From the NCBI RefSeq assembly GCF_029873635.1, contig NC_080423.1:110873087-110937086 (forward strand): a stretch of 64,000 nucleotides of DNA. Direction: 5' to 3'. Below, piece after piece: positions 12,448 to 24,386 of the stretch. A program made the translations under genes and the position numbers. Position 1 is the stretch's first letter. Each line of letters begins with the position of its first letter. This DNA comes from Malania oleifera (taxonomy: Eukaryota; Streptophyta; Magnoliopsida; Santalales; Ximeniaceae). The notes beneath the pieces are model-generated. The model had not been told where the DNA came from. It saw only the letters and a list, made by a program, of their open reading frames with translations, and searched no databases.

Positions 12448-12913
12448 TTATAACATCAAACCAAATCCACACATCACACATACCAGCTCAGCAGGTCACA
12501 ATCCACCTGGACCCGTGGGTACCAGGGATATAACAGAACATACAGCAGAAATTTACGTAGCAGAAAATATAAAATCACATACGTCTCATCATAATGTGCA
12601 TAACACATATCAGAGTTACTACTATCACTATCTCACAGTATATAAATCTCAAAAATGGAATTTAGGGACAATTCTCACAAAACCTAACTGTCCCTACCAA
12701 AAACTTACCCTTTGCAGAGGGCAGATAAACAACACTACTTCTGCGGGGCTTTTCCCACTTTCCTATCCGGGGCTCCTTAAAAGTTAATAAAATTTAGGGG
12801 TGAGACATCTCTCAGTAAGGGAAATAAACTAATACTAGTGTGTGGTAACATGAGTAATTCGTGTTCAACATATATCATATATAACACATTCAGTACTGTT
12901 TCATCAAATATGG

Positions 12914-13018
<105 letters not shown>

Positions 13019-13504
13019 AACAAAGCAGAACATACTGCATTTTCATAACATATCTCAACTCATGTCATAATAATAACAACATAAAAATCGTCCTGGTGGG
13101 TTAACTGGTTATTGTCATGTATTACCCCCACATGGTTGGGTTGTGTGACCCGAAGGCGGGACCTAACAATGGTTGGCCGACCACTACCAAGTCGATAGTC
13201 TAGTCTGTAGGTCCAATGGGTCTACCCAGACTGGTCCGTACACCAGGGGCGATAACAGCACACTCCTCGAACATAACCACATCGACCATCCAATCTCACA
13301 CCACTCCGTATAGCGGCGTTAACACAGATATCATGATCACGAGGACCATGGACACATAGCAACGGTACCGTGCAAGTGCTAGCCTAAACCAAGCCAACCA
13401 GGTTCTAATATCATATACATATACTGAAACCGTGATACATAAATATCTCATTTCATTTATTTTCACATCAATCGTATCATTTCACATATATACATGTATC
13501 ATAA

Positions 13505-13685
13505 AAATCATCGGCCCATACGCCGGTATTTCTCATTTTAACATAGCATGGCCCGTACGTTGGCAAATCACATAGCACGGCCTGTACGCCGGCAAACCAC
13601 ATAGTACGGCCCGTACACCGAAAAATCACATAGCACGGCCCGTACGCCGGCAAATCACATAGGACGGCCCGTACGCCGGCAAACA
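13505..13685 (-). repeat. 29-bp tandem array with CGTACG core
   Basis: About six units with period 29, e.g. starts at 13578, 13607, 13636 and 13665. Each has the core CGGCCCGTACGCCGGC followed by AAATCACATAGCA. The same array is at 23190-23430 and, inverted, at 18735-18990. It lies downstream of the TATA box in the transcribed part of the LTR. Confidence 0.85.
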
Positions 13686-13688
13686 TAT

Positions 13689-13744
<56 letters not shown>

Positions 13745-14370
13745 GTATAAAAACATCTCGGCCTGTATACCGATTTTTCCCTCATAAAAATCCACATTCC
13801 CAGAAAACAACATTTCACAATATTTTTACTCATGCCACACAGTAGATTTTCCACATACTCAACATACGATCATTTTCACAGTATTTTGCAAATATAAAAC
13901 ATACGTATATATAAACATATACATTTTCCATAAATCAAATGATAACTATATATATTTATAAGCATTTTCCAAAACAGTACTAGCTTAGTTTATCCCCTTA
14001 CCTGATTCCTGAAAAGCCCCTAATAAAATTGCCCCACACTCACAGGGTTCCTAACTCAATACCCTAAAAATGAAAAATCCTAGAATTAAAGTTCAGTATT
14101 TTCATGCGTACGTCAATTTCTATAACTACTTCAAAGTCTAATTTGGCTTAAAAAGTTTTACCTCAACTTTAGGATGATTTCCAACATTGTTTTCCCGACG
14201 ATCCGCTCCGACAAACTTGTAGAGAACTTCGCCAGGAGCATCGTGGTAGCCTCAGATCTTCGATCTGGCGTAAAACTAGCCCAAAATCGGAGAGAGAGAG
14301 TGAGAGAGCCGAAGAGGAGAGAGAGGAGAGAGAGAGGAAACTTAAAAATGAATTTAAAATCGGATTTTTC

Positions 14371-14663
14371 ATATTTATAGGCGGCGGAACTCGTCGACAA
14401 GTCCAATCTTCGTCGATGAGTTCTTCATAAATTTCGTCGACAAGACCCTGTATTCGTCGATGAAATTCAGGCTACCTCAGAACCCTTCTCGGTATTTTCT
14501 TGTCGACGAAGCCCTGTGTTCGTCGACGAATTCTCTTAAGCCTTCGTCGATGAATCCCTGTGTTCGTCGACGAAGCTTGGCAGCTTCCTTCTTTATTTTA
14601 TTTGTTTCCATTCCCTTTTCTTTTCCTTCCAAAATGCAATGTCGAGAGCGTTCGTTGACGAAG
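14371..14663 (-). promoter_or_regulatory. U3 palindrome array and TATA box (3' LTR)
   Basis: TTCGTCGACGAA-like units at 14391-14663 beside the TATA image ATATTTATAG at 14371-14380. Neighbouring units start at 14501 and 14521, and at 14545 and 14565, so pairs are spaced by exactly 20 bp. Partner array at 24011-24300. Confidence 0.65.
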
Positions 14664-14744
14664 CCTACGGCCTCCTTCCGTTTCTGTTTCTATTTCCCTC
14701 TCTCTTTATTATTTAAATTCCATTTAAAAATTCGGGTCGTTACA

Positions 14745-14755
14745 TCCTCCCCTCC
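14745..14755 (-). other. Polypurine tract
   Basis: On the minus strand GGAGGGGAGGA directly abuts the 3' LTR start TGTAACGA. This is the expected primer site for plus-strand DNA synthesis in LTR retrotransposons. Confidence 0.85.
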
Positions 14756-15009
14756 TTATAAAAATTTCATCCTCGAAATTTATCGTTCACATATATCGTC
14801 ATCCCTTAATAAGGAAAAAGGGTCTACTCATTTTATTACTCACCCTCACTTATGGCAGAGGAATACCATGGTTACAACTCATGTCTTGGGAGATTACACA
14901 TATCAAAAGAAAACTCCTCCCAAAACAAAATACTACACTACTAAAACCATACACGTACCTGTAAAAGAAAATCTATATATTTACTCACATTTTCTAATCA
15001 TATTTAGAC

Positions 15010-17717
15010 TTACTGAAATAGTTGCGGATACCTCTGTCTCATCTGCTCCTTGAACTCCCAAGAAGCCTCTTCTACCGCATGATTCCTCCACAAAACTTTT
15101 ACTTGAGGAATCTTTTTGTTACGTAGCTCCTGTACTTTCCTATCCAGAATACGTACTGGTACCTCCTCATACCCCAGTGAATCGCTAAGCTCCAACTCAT
15201 CATAACTGATAATATGAGAAAGATCTGGGACGTATTTCCTCAACATCGATACGTGGAATACGTCGTGAATTCTGGATAATGAAGCTGGTAAAGCGAGCCT
15301 GTAGGCCATCGGTCCCACTTTCTCTAAAATCTCAAACGGACCAATGAACCTAGGGCTAAGTTTACCCTTCCTACCAAATCTTATAACTCCTTTCAACGGA
15401 GCTATCTTCAAAAATACGTGGTCCCCCATATCAAACTCCAAATTCTTGCAGCGATTGTCGACATAACTCTTCTGTCGGCTCTATGCTGTACTGATCCTGT
15501 ACCTGATAAGCCGAACTTTATCACGCGCTTGCTGCACAAGCTCTGGCCCCACTACTCGCCGCTCACCCACTTCATCCAAAAACAAAGGAGAACGGCATCT
15601 CCTACCATATAAAGCCTCAAACGGTGCCATGCCAATGCTAGACTGGTAACTATTATTATACGTGAACTCTACCAATGGCATGAACTGAGTTCAACTACCC
15701 CCAAAGTCCAATACACACGCACGAAGCATGTCCTCAAGTATCTGTATCGTCCTCTTAGTCTGCCCATCTGACTGTGGATGGAATGCCGTGCTAAATGATA
15801 ACTGAGACCCTATAACTTCTTGCAAACTCCTCCAAAATCGGGATGTAAATCGCGGGTCTCGATCTGACACAATCGATATTGGCACTCCATGAGAACGAAC
15901 TATCTCCTGAATGTAAATCTCTGCTAAACGGCTGAGGGATTAGCTGATCTTGATAGGTATAAAATGGGCTGTCTTCGTCAATCAATCCACAATCACCCAG
16001 ATGGCATTCTGGCCATGCAACGCCGTCGGCAATCCTGACACAAAGTCCATGGATATATGATCCCAGTTCCACTCCAGGATAAATAACGGCTGCAACTGCC
16101 CTGCCGGCCTCTGGTGCTTAGCCTTTACCTGCTGGCACGTCAAACACTGGGCTACATACTCCGCAATCTCTCTCTTCATACCACTCCACCAGTACGACTC
16201 TCGCAAATCTCTGTACATCTTCATACTGTCAGGATGAACTGTATACAAGGATCTGTAAGCCTTCTCTAGAATGGTTTTCCTAATCTCAGTATCGGCAGGA
16301 ACGCATAATCTGGACCGGAACCGCAAAGTTCTGTCATCTGCAATACTGAAATCCTCATCCTGCCCACTCTGTACTCTATCTATCACCTTCACTAACTCTA
16401 GATCTTCCTTCTGAGCAGCCTTAATTCTTTCTTGCAGAGTAGACTGTACCACAAAGCTGGCAATACACACTGGAAGATCACTCTCTACCAACTCTATGCC
16501 GAGTCTCTCCAGATCCATCATGATCGGATGCTGGGTCCCCATAGCCGCCAACACTGGCTCCCTGGATTTCCTGCTCAATGCATCAGCTACCACATTTGCT
16601 TTCCATGGGTGATAACTGATGGCACAATCAAAATCTTTAATCAATTCCAACCATCTTCTCTGCGTCATATTCAGTTCTTTCTACGTAAAGAAATACTTCA
16701 AACTTTTATAGTCGAAGAAGATCTCGCACTGCTCGCCGTACAGGTAATGTCTCCAAATTTTCAACGCATGTACTACTGCAGCCAACTCAAGATCGTGGGT
16801 AGGGTAGTTCTTCTCATATTCTTTCAACTGTTGGGATGCATATGCAACTACCCTGCCGTGTTGCATCAATACACAGCCAAGTCCCTTCAAGGACGCATCA
16901 CTGTATATGATATACCCCTCACCTCCTGCTGGGATAACCAATACTGGTGTTGTGACTAATCTCTGCTTCAGCTCCTGAAAACTCTGCTCATGGCTGTCAT
17001 CCCACTCAAATCTGACATTCTTCCTCGTTAGTCGTGTCAAGCACCTTGACAAAGCTGAGAATCCCTCAACGAAATGGCGACAATAGCCAGCTAGCCCCAA
17101 GAAACTCTTGATCTCCTGGACGTTTCTTGGTCTAGCCCAATTCACTACCACCTCAATCTTACTAGGATCCACAGAGATACCATCTCTAGATATAACATGC
17201 CCCAGGAACACGACTCTCTCAAGCCAAAATTCACATTTACTGAATTTGGCATACAACTTCTTTTCCCGAAGTGTCTGCAAAACTTGCCTCAGGTGCGTCT
17301 CATGCTCCTTATAACCCCTCGAATAGACCAGTACATCATCAATAAACACAACAACAAACTGGTCTAGGTATCGGTGGAGGACTCTGTTCATCAAGTCCGT
17401 AAATATAGTAAGAGCATTCGTCAAACCAAACGGCATAACAAGAAACTCGTAATGTCCGTACCTGGTCCTGAAGGCCGTCTTCGAGACGTCTTCTGCTTTT
17501 ACCTTCACTTGATGGTAGCCAGATCTGAGGTCAATCTTCGAATACACCCGTGTACCCTGGAGCTGATCAAACCAATCATCAATACGAGGTAGAGGATATT
17601 TGTTCTTGATGATTGTAGTCTATACACATCCTCATAGTCCCATCTTTCTTCTTCACAAATAAAATTGGAGCTCCCCACGGAGATACACTGGGCCGTATGA
17701 AGCCCTTATCAAGCAGA
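15010..17717 (-). pseudogene. Chromovirus pol part: RT, RNase H, integrase, chromodomain (fossil)
   Basis: Read on the minus strand, the domains run from high to low coordinates. RT (about 17717-16950) has an FIDDVLVYS active-site box. RNase H (about 16950-16600) has [12 protein letters not shown] and later YHPWKANVVADALSR. Integrase follows (about 16500-15450), with its CLTCQQVK zinc-binding half and the core. The C-terminal region (15010-15441) has the [10 protein letters not shown] segment and a chromodomain-like tail ([17 protein letters not shown]). A chromodomain after integrase defines chromoviruses, and this sequence style is typical of the plant Tekay/Del lineage. The reading frame is broken in several places and separated from its upstream part by the solo LTR. 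Confidence 0.9.
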
Positions 17718-17882
17718 TCTTGTGTAGTAACCGGAAAAAAAAAATAATAAAATTAAAAAAAAAATAATAATAATAAAATAAAATTAATTAATTAAATTAA
17801 CAAGTAAAATGAATAGTATGATAAGGAACAAATATATATAAATATATATATATAAATATTAAAGCATGTATGTATATATATA

Positions 17883-17922
<40 letters not shown>

Positions 17923-17929
17923 AAGTATG

Positions 17930-18007
17930 AAAGCTTCTTAAAGAAGCTTTACTTTATTTAAGGTTTATTATTATATATAGGAAATGGAAAGCTTCTTCAA
18001 GAAGCTT
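17930..18007 (+). promoter_or_regulatory. Type-B U3 palindromes and TATA-like box
   Basis: Near-perfect palindromes AAGCTTCTTAAAGAAGCTT (within 17930-17950) and AAGCTTCTTCAAGAAGCTT (17989-18007) flank a TATATATAG box at about 17971-17980. A CT leader follows at about 18035-18058. Confidence 0.55.
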
Positions 18008-18734
18008 ACTTTGATATTTTTTTTTGGAAGTGCTCTCTCTCTCTCTCTCTCTCTCTCCTACGACTCTCTCTCTCTTCGATTTCGGGCTAGTTTTACGCCG
18101 GATCGACAAACCGAAGCCACCACGACGCTCCTGGCAAAGTTCTCTACAAGTCTGCTGGAATGGATCGTCAAGGAAACAAAGTTGGATTTCATCCCAAATC
18201 CAAGGTAAGGCTTTATATTCAATATTTGGATTTTTGACAGTTGAAGAAAGTGATATACGCGTAAAAATATTGAACTTTAATACTGAAAATTTTCAGTTCC
18301 AGGGTATTTATTGGGATCGTTGGGAATCATCCCTAAGTTGAGGTAAGACTTTTTAAGTCAAATTTGACTTAGTGGTAGTTATAAAAAATATTGTACGTAC
18401 GAAAATACTAAACTTTAATTCTGCGAGTTTTCATTTTCAGGGTGTTGAGTTGAGAACCTTGTGGGTACGGGGAAGATTTTCTTAGGGGCTTTTCAGGAAT
18501 CAGGTAAGGGGATAAACTAAGCTAGTTTTGTTTTGAGAAAATGTATGTATATATATATAGCATCTGGTTTCAGGAAAAATAAATATATTTATATATATGA
18601 TTTATATTTGGAAAATACTGTTTAAATGATTATATGTTGAATACGTAGAAAAATTTATTTAGTGTGGCATGAGTATAAAAATGTTGTGAAATACTGTTTT
18701 TTTTGGGAATGGGGACGATATGGATTTCTATGAT

Positions 18735-18990
18735 GGAAAACCGGCGTACGGGCCGAGATATTTTTATATGTATATGTGATTTGCCAGCGTATGGGTCGTG
18801 CTATGTGGATGAGATTTGCTGGCGTATGGGCCGTGCTATGTGATTTGCCAGCGTACGGGCTGTGCTATGTGATTTGCCGGCGTACGGGCCGTGCTATGTG
18901 GTTTGCCAGCGTACGGGCTGTGCTATGTGATTTGCCGGCGTATGGGCCGTGCTATGTTAAAATGTGTAATACCGGCGTACGGGCCGATGA
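18735..18990 (+). repeat. 29-bp tandem array with CGTACG core
   Basis: About eight units carrying the core GCCGGCGTACGGGCC with intervening GTGCTATGTGATTT. Inverse of the arrays at 13505-13685 and 23190-23430. Confidence 0.85.
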
Positions 18991-19588
18991 TTTTCATGAT
19001 ACACGTATATATGTGAAATGATATGATTGATGTGAAAATAAATGATATGAGATATTTATGTATCACGGTTTTAGTATATGTATATGATATCAGAACCTGA
19101 TTGGCTTGGTCTAGGCTAGCACTTGCATGGTACCGTTGCTATGTGTCCATGGTCTTCGTGATCATGATATCTGTGTTAACGCCGCTGTACGGAGTGGTGT
19201 GAGATTGGATGGTCGATGTGGTTATTTTCAAGAAGTGTGCTGTTATCGCCCCTGGTGTATAGACCAGTCTGGGTAGACCCATCGGACCTACAGACTACTG
19301 TTTGACTTGGCAGTGGTCGGCCAACCATTGTCAGGTCCCGCCTTCGGGCCACACAACCCAGTCATGTGGGGGTAATACATGACAACAGCCAGCTAACCTA
19401 CCAGGATTGTTTTATGTTATTATTAGTGTATGAGATGAGATATGTTTATGAAAATGCAGTATATTCTGCTATGTGTTGATATGCATATGTTTTCCCATAT
19501 TTGATAAACAGTATTGAATATGTTATGTATGGTATATGTAGAACACAGAATACTCATGTTGCCACACACTGGTATTAGTTTATTTCCC

Positions 19589-19641
19589 TTACTGAGAGGT
19601 GTCTCACCCTTAAATCTTATACATTTTTCAGGAGCCCCTGA
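19589..19641 (+). promoter_or_regulatory. Conserved hairpin with downstream acceptor-like site
   Basis: ACTGAGAGGTGTCTCACC can form a 5-bp stem (TGAGA/TCTCA) with a GGTG loop. About 25 nt further is CATTTTTCAG|G, a plausible 3' splice site. The same pair recurs in nearly all related LTRs; this copy is among the cleanest. The TTACTGAG part lies at branch-site distance from the AG. Splicing itself is inferred. Confidence 0.5.
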
Positions 19642-19995
19642 TAGGAGAGCGGGAAAAGCCCTGCTGATCTAGATCAGTTGTTTGCCCTCTTTGAAAGGGT
19701 AAGTTTTTGGTAGGGACAGTTAGGTTTTGTGGGAGGTTGTCCCTAGATTTCATTTTTGAGATGTATATACTGTGAGATAGTAATTGTAGTGACTCTGGTA
19801 TGTGTTATGCACAATATGATGAAATGTATATGATTTTATACTTTCTGCTGCGTAGGCTTCTGCTGTATATTTTGTTATATCCCTGGTGCCCATGGGTCCA
19901 GGTGGATTGTGACCTGCTGAGCTGGGATGTATAATGTGATGATAATTCATTTTAAAAAAAAAATATGTGAAAAAGGAGCAGGTCGTTACATCTTG

Positions 19996-21808
19996 CAACT
20001 GATTCTTCAATTCTGCCAATTCTACTGGCGCAATCCGATAAGGTACTTTGGAAATCGGCGCTATACCGGGAAGTAGATCAATAGAAAAATCTACCTCACG
20101 GTCGGGTGGCAAGCTTGGTAACTCATCTGGAAAAACATCTACAAACTCCTTCACTATAGGCGTGCTAGCAAGTTTCGACTCATTTTCTAACATCTCTTTC
20201 ACAACAGCCACAAACCCCTGACACCCACTCAGTAGTAGTCTCCTGGTCTGAATAGCTGAAACTAGCTGAGGCGGGGATTGCACTCGTGACCCTATGAACT
20301 TGAATTCTTCTTCCCCTGGAGATCTAAATATCACCTCTCGTGCGCGGCAATCTATGCTGGCAAAATTAGCTGCTAGCCAATCCATGCCAAATATAACATC
20401 AAACCCATGCATATCCAGTACTATCAGATCAGCAGACAAAATCCTTCCTTGAATATCAACAGGATGACCTCGGAGCACCCTACTACATCTCACTACCGAC
20501 CCAGTCGGTGTAGATACTAACAATTCCACATCTAATGACTGTGTTTCAGCCCCACATAATCTAACACACCCCGAAGATACGAATGAGTGTATAGCTCATA
20601 AATCAAATAATGCAATAACTTTAAAAGAAAGCATAATCACCATACTTGTCACCACGTCACCTACCGTCTCAGCCTCTCCCGACATCAAAGTGAACACCCT
20701 GGCTGGAGCCGTATTCCTCTGTGGCCCCCACGTGGTGCCTGGTAACCTCCCCGATATGGTCTAGGAGTTGGAACTGCATCTGGTGGTGTAGGGCAGTCTC
20801 GTACCATATACCCCGGTTTACCACAGCGATAACACACTGGGACTGCATCTGATGGGGTAGGACAGTCTCGCACCATGTGCCCAATCTACCACAGCGGTAG
20901 CACACTATACCACCAGCTCAACACTCCCCCTAGTGCCTCCTACCACAAGTCTGACAGACTGGAGGACCCTGCCCTATCTACACCTCATGTCCTCCCGTCT
21001 CCTATCTCCGTCCTCTGCCATGGTTACCTCTCCTCCACTAACCCAGCCTGTGCCCCTGCTGGTAGCTCGTAGATACAGATCTCTTCTTTTGTTCCTGCTC
21101 CTCTGCATCAAGACGCTCACCAACCTCAGCCAAAGTTGCCCTGTCGATCAACTCAGCGAAGTCCTGGATTCGCAGCACCACCACCTGCTTGAATATACTC
21201 CGTCTCAAGCCTCTCTCAAACTGTCTCGCCTTCTTCACCTCATCTGGAACAATCTATGGGGTGAAATGGGAGAGCTCGATGAAGTGTGCTGCGTACTGCT
21301 GAACGGATAACTGTCCCTGCTTCAGACTCAGGAACTCCTCTACCTTAGCCTCCCTGACCGTAGTTGGAAAATATCTATCAAATAACAGATCTTTAAACCG
21401 GTCCCATGTCATAGCTATCGGAGTCACCATCTGCTGCTCCAATAGTTTCACCGCAGTCCACCACCTCTCAGCCTCTCCTGTCAGTCTATAGGTGGCAAAG
21501 AGGACCCTCTGTTCTTCAGTACACTATAGTACAGCCAAGATCTTCTTAATCTCCTACATCCAGTTCTCGGCGGCTACAGGATCAACTCCGCTTGAGAACA
21601 CTGGAGGATTCATCTTCGTGAACTTCTCTATGGTGCACCCATGGCCTGCAGATGAACCAATCTGCTCCCTCGAACTCCTAGCGATCTCAGCCATAACCTG
21701 CTGAGCCACGCTACGTAATACCGCATCAGAGTCAGTCCCAGCTGCACCTGATGGTCCTACACCATCACTGCCACTCACATGGGCACTATTCCCTCCTTCT
21801 GGATCCAT
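19996..21808 (-). pseudogene. Chromovirus gag and protease region (fossil)
   Basis: On the minus strand the gag region runs from about 21808 to 20660. It begins with a MDPEGG-type start, has retrotransposon gag sequence (RFKDLLFDRYFP) near 21400 and has CCHC zinc knuckles (CYRCGKPGYMVRDC) near 20830. The protease region, about 20530-20270, contains the segment DVIFGMDWLAAN. The beginning of RT (FPDELPSLPPDREVDFSIDL) follows down to the solo LTR at 19990. Broken in several places. Confidence 0.85.
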
Positions 21809-22095
21809 CCTAAAACAACAAACACGACTTAGAATTTCTATCCTTATAGTTTACCCACCTATCCTCACCACTTATCTCAACATTCCTAACTCATTTCTAA
21901 TCCCCAATTCTACATTCTAGGAACACAACCCGAATATAGCTTACTATGGTTTTCCTGAAATCGTCACCCCAGGAAAAGCATAGAAACTACCACGGAAGTC
22001 CTGCCTCTAGACTGTAGAACAAAACCTCAAATCCTTTCCTAGACTCTGGTATTGTTCCTGCTACACTCTAAAGTCTACAGAACCTAGCAACCTAG

Positions 22096-22107
22096 GCTCT
22101 GATACCA
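22096..22107 (-). other. Primer binding site for initiator tRNA-Met
   Basis: Minus strand reads TGGTATCAGAGC three bases after the 5' LTR end. This is complementary to the 3' end of plant initiator tRNA-Met, the usual primer of plant gypsy and copia elements. It fixes the element's orientation. Confidence 0.9.
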
Positions 22108-22110
22108 AGC

Positions 22111-22624
22111 TGTAACGACCTGCTCATTTTTCACATATATATTTTTTTATTTTTATATTAATCAACATCAAACCAAATCCACACATCACACATACCAGTT
22201 CAGCAGGTCACAATCCACCTGGACCCGTGGGTACCAGAGATATAACAGAACATACAGCAGAAGCTTATGCAGCAGAAAATATAAAATCATATATGTCTCA
22301 TCATAGTGTGCATAACACATTCCAGAGTTACTACTATCACTATCTCATAGTGTATACATCTCAAAAATGGAATTTAGGGACAATTCTCACAAAACCTAAC
22401 TGTCCCTACCAAAAACTTCCCTTCGCAGAGGGCAAATAAACAACACTACTTCTGCGGGGCTTTTCCCGCTTTCCTATCCGGGGCTCTTGAAAAGTTAATA
22501 AAATTTAGGGGTGAGACACCTCTCAGTAAGGGAAATAAACTAATACTAGTGTGTGGCAACATGAGTAATTCGTGTTCAACATATATCATATATAACACAT
22601 TCAATACTGTTTCATCAAATCTGG

Positions 22625-22692
<68 letters not shown>

Positions 22693-23362
22693 ACAAAGCA
22701 GAACATACTGCATTTTCATAACATATTTCAACTCATGTCATAATAATAATAACATAAAAATCATCCTGGTGGGTTAGTTGGCTGTTATCATGTATTACCC
22801 CCACATGATTGGGTTGTGTGGCCCGAAGGCAGGACCTGACAATGGTTGGCCGACCACTGCCAAGTCGATAGTCTAGTCTGTATGTTCGATGGGTCTACCC
22901 GGACTAGTCCGTACACCAGGGGCAATAACAGCACACTCCTCGAACATAACCACATCAACCATCCAATCTCACACCACTTCGTACAACGGCGTTAACACAG
23001 ATATCATGATCATGAGGACCATGGACACATAGCAACGGTACCGTGCAAGTGCTAACCTAAACCAAGCCAACCAGGTTCTGATATCATATACATATACTGT
23101 AACCGTGATACATAAATATCTCATTTCATTTATTTTCAAATTAATCGTATCATTTCACATGTATACATGTATCATAAAAATCATCACCCCGTACCCCGGT
23201 ATTTCTCATTTTAACATAGCATGGCCCGTACGCCGGCAAACCACATAGTACGGCCCGTACGCCGGCAAACCACATAGTATGGCCTGTACGCCGGCAAATC
23301 ACATAGCACGGCCCGTATGCCGGCAAATCACATAGCACGGCCCGTACGCCAGCAAACATATC

Positions 23363-23395
<33 letters not shown>

Positions 23396-24386
23396 GTATA
23401 AAAACATCTCGGCCCGTACGCCGATTTTTCCCTCATAAAAATCCACATTCTCAGAAAGATGCATTTCACAATATTTTTACTCATGCCACACAGTAGATTT
23501 TCCACATACTCAACATACGATCATTTTCACAGTATTTTGCAAATATAAAACATACGTATATATAAACATATACATTTTCCATAAATCAAATGATAACTAT
23601 ATATATTTATAAGCATTTTCCAAAACAGTACTAGCTTAGTTTATCCCCTTACCTGATTCCTGGAAAGCCAATAATAAAATTGCCTCACACTCGTAGGGTT
23701 CCTAACTTAACACCCTGAAAATGAAAAATTTCAGAATTAAAGTTCAGTATTTTCATGCGTACGTCAATTTCTATAACTACCTCAAAGTCTAATTTGACTT
23801 AAAAAGCTTTACCTCAACTTTGGGATGATTTCCAACTTCATTTTCCCGACGATCCACTTCGGCAAACTTGCAAGGAACTTCGCCAGGAGCGTTGTGGTAG
23901 CCTTAGATCTTCGATCCGGCTTAAAACTAGCCCAAAATTGAAGAGAGAGAGTGAGAGAGCCGAAGAGGAGAGAGAGAGGAAACTTAAAAATGAATTTAAA
24001 ATCGGATTTTTCATATTTATAGGCGACGGAACTCGTCGACGAGTCCGATCTTCGTCGACGAGTTCTTCATAAATTTCGTCGATGAAACCCTGTATTCGTC
24101 AACGAAATTCAGACTGCCTCAGAACCCTTCTCGGTATTTTCTCGTTGACGAAGCCCTGTGTTCGTCGACGAATTCTTTTAAGCCTTCGTCGATGAATCCC
24201 TGTGTTCATCGACGAAGCTTGACAGCTTCCTTCTTTATTTTATTTGTTTCCATTCCCTTTTCTTTTCCTTCCAAAATGCAATGTCGGGAGCGTTCGTAGA
24301 CGAAGCCTACGGCCTCCTTCCATTTCTGTTTCTATTTCCCTCTCTCTTTATTATTTAAATTCCTTTTAAAAATTCGGGTCGTTACA
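22111..24386 (-). repeat. 5' LTR of the chromovirus
   Basis: Ends TGTAACGA and TCGTTACA. It contains a 29-bp array (23190-23430), palindrome array and TATA (24011-24300), and donor- and acceptor-like sites as in the partner at 12362-14744. Confidence 0.92.
24011..24300 (-). promoter_or_regulatory. U3 palindrome array and TATA box (5' LTR)
   Basis: TATA image TCATATTTATAG at 24011-24022, then about eight TTCGTCGACGAA-like units. This is the copy that would drive the element if any does. Confidence 0.65.

Larger units (their letters stand above)
17723..19990 (+). mobile_element. Solo LTR nested in chromovirus pol, hybrid U3/body type
   Basis: Starts TGTAGTAACCGG and ends GGTCGTTACA. A perfect TCTTG duplication flanks it (17718-17722 and 19991-19995). 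From about 18040 its body matches the LTRs of the host element in inverted orientation, including the 29-bp array and the end sequence. Its first 320 bp are different: an AT-rich tract and two AAGCTTCTT/AAGAAGCTT palindromes replace the TTCGTCGACGAA array. That U3 type otherwise belongs to the LTRs at 49295-53190 and 57456-60817. It must be younger than the element it interrupts. Confidence 0.92.

Noticed and set aside
13505-13685. Regular 29-bp repeats that superficially look like a CRISPR array
   Set aside because: Units are contiguous with no unique spacers, lie inside plant LTRs and recur in both LTRs of the element; no cas genes and a eukaryotic context.
18776-19021. Cys/Tyr-rich frame through the 29-bp array
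   Set aside because: A by-product of a 29-bp period read through in frame shifts; the array lies in an LTR with no gene context.
22096-22107. tRNA-like sequence TGGTATCAGAGC
   Set aside because: It is a 12-nt primer binding site complementary to tRNA-Met, not a tRNA gene; similar sites at 5711 and 34011.
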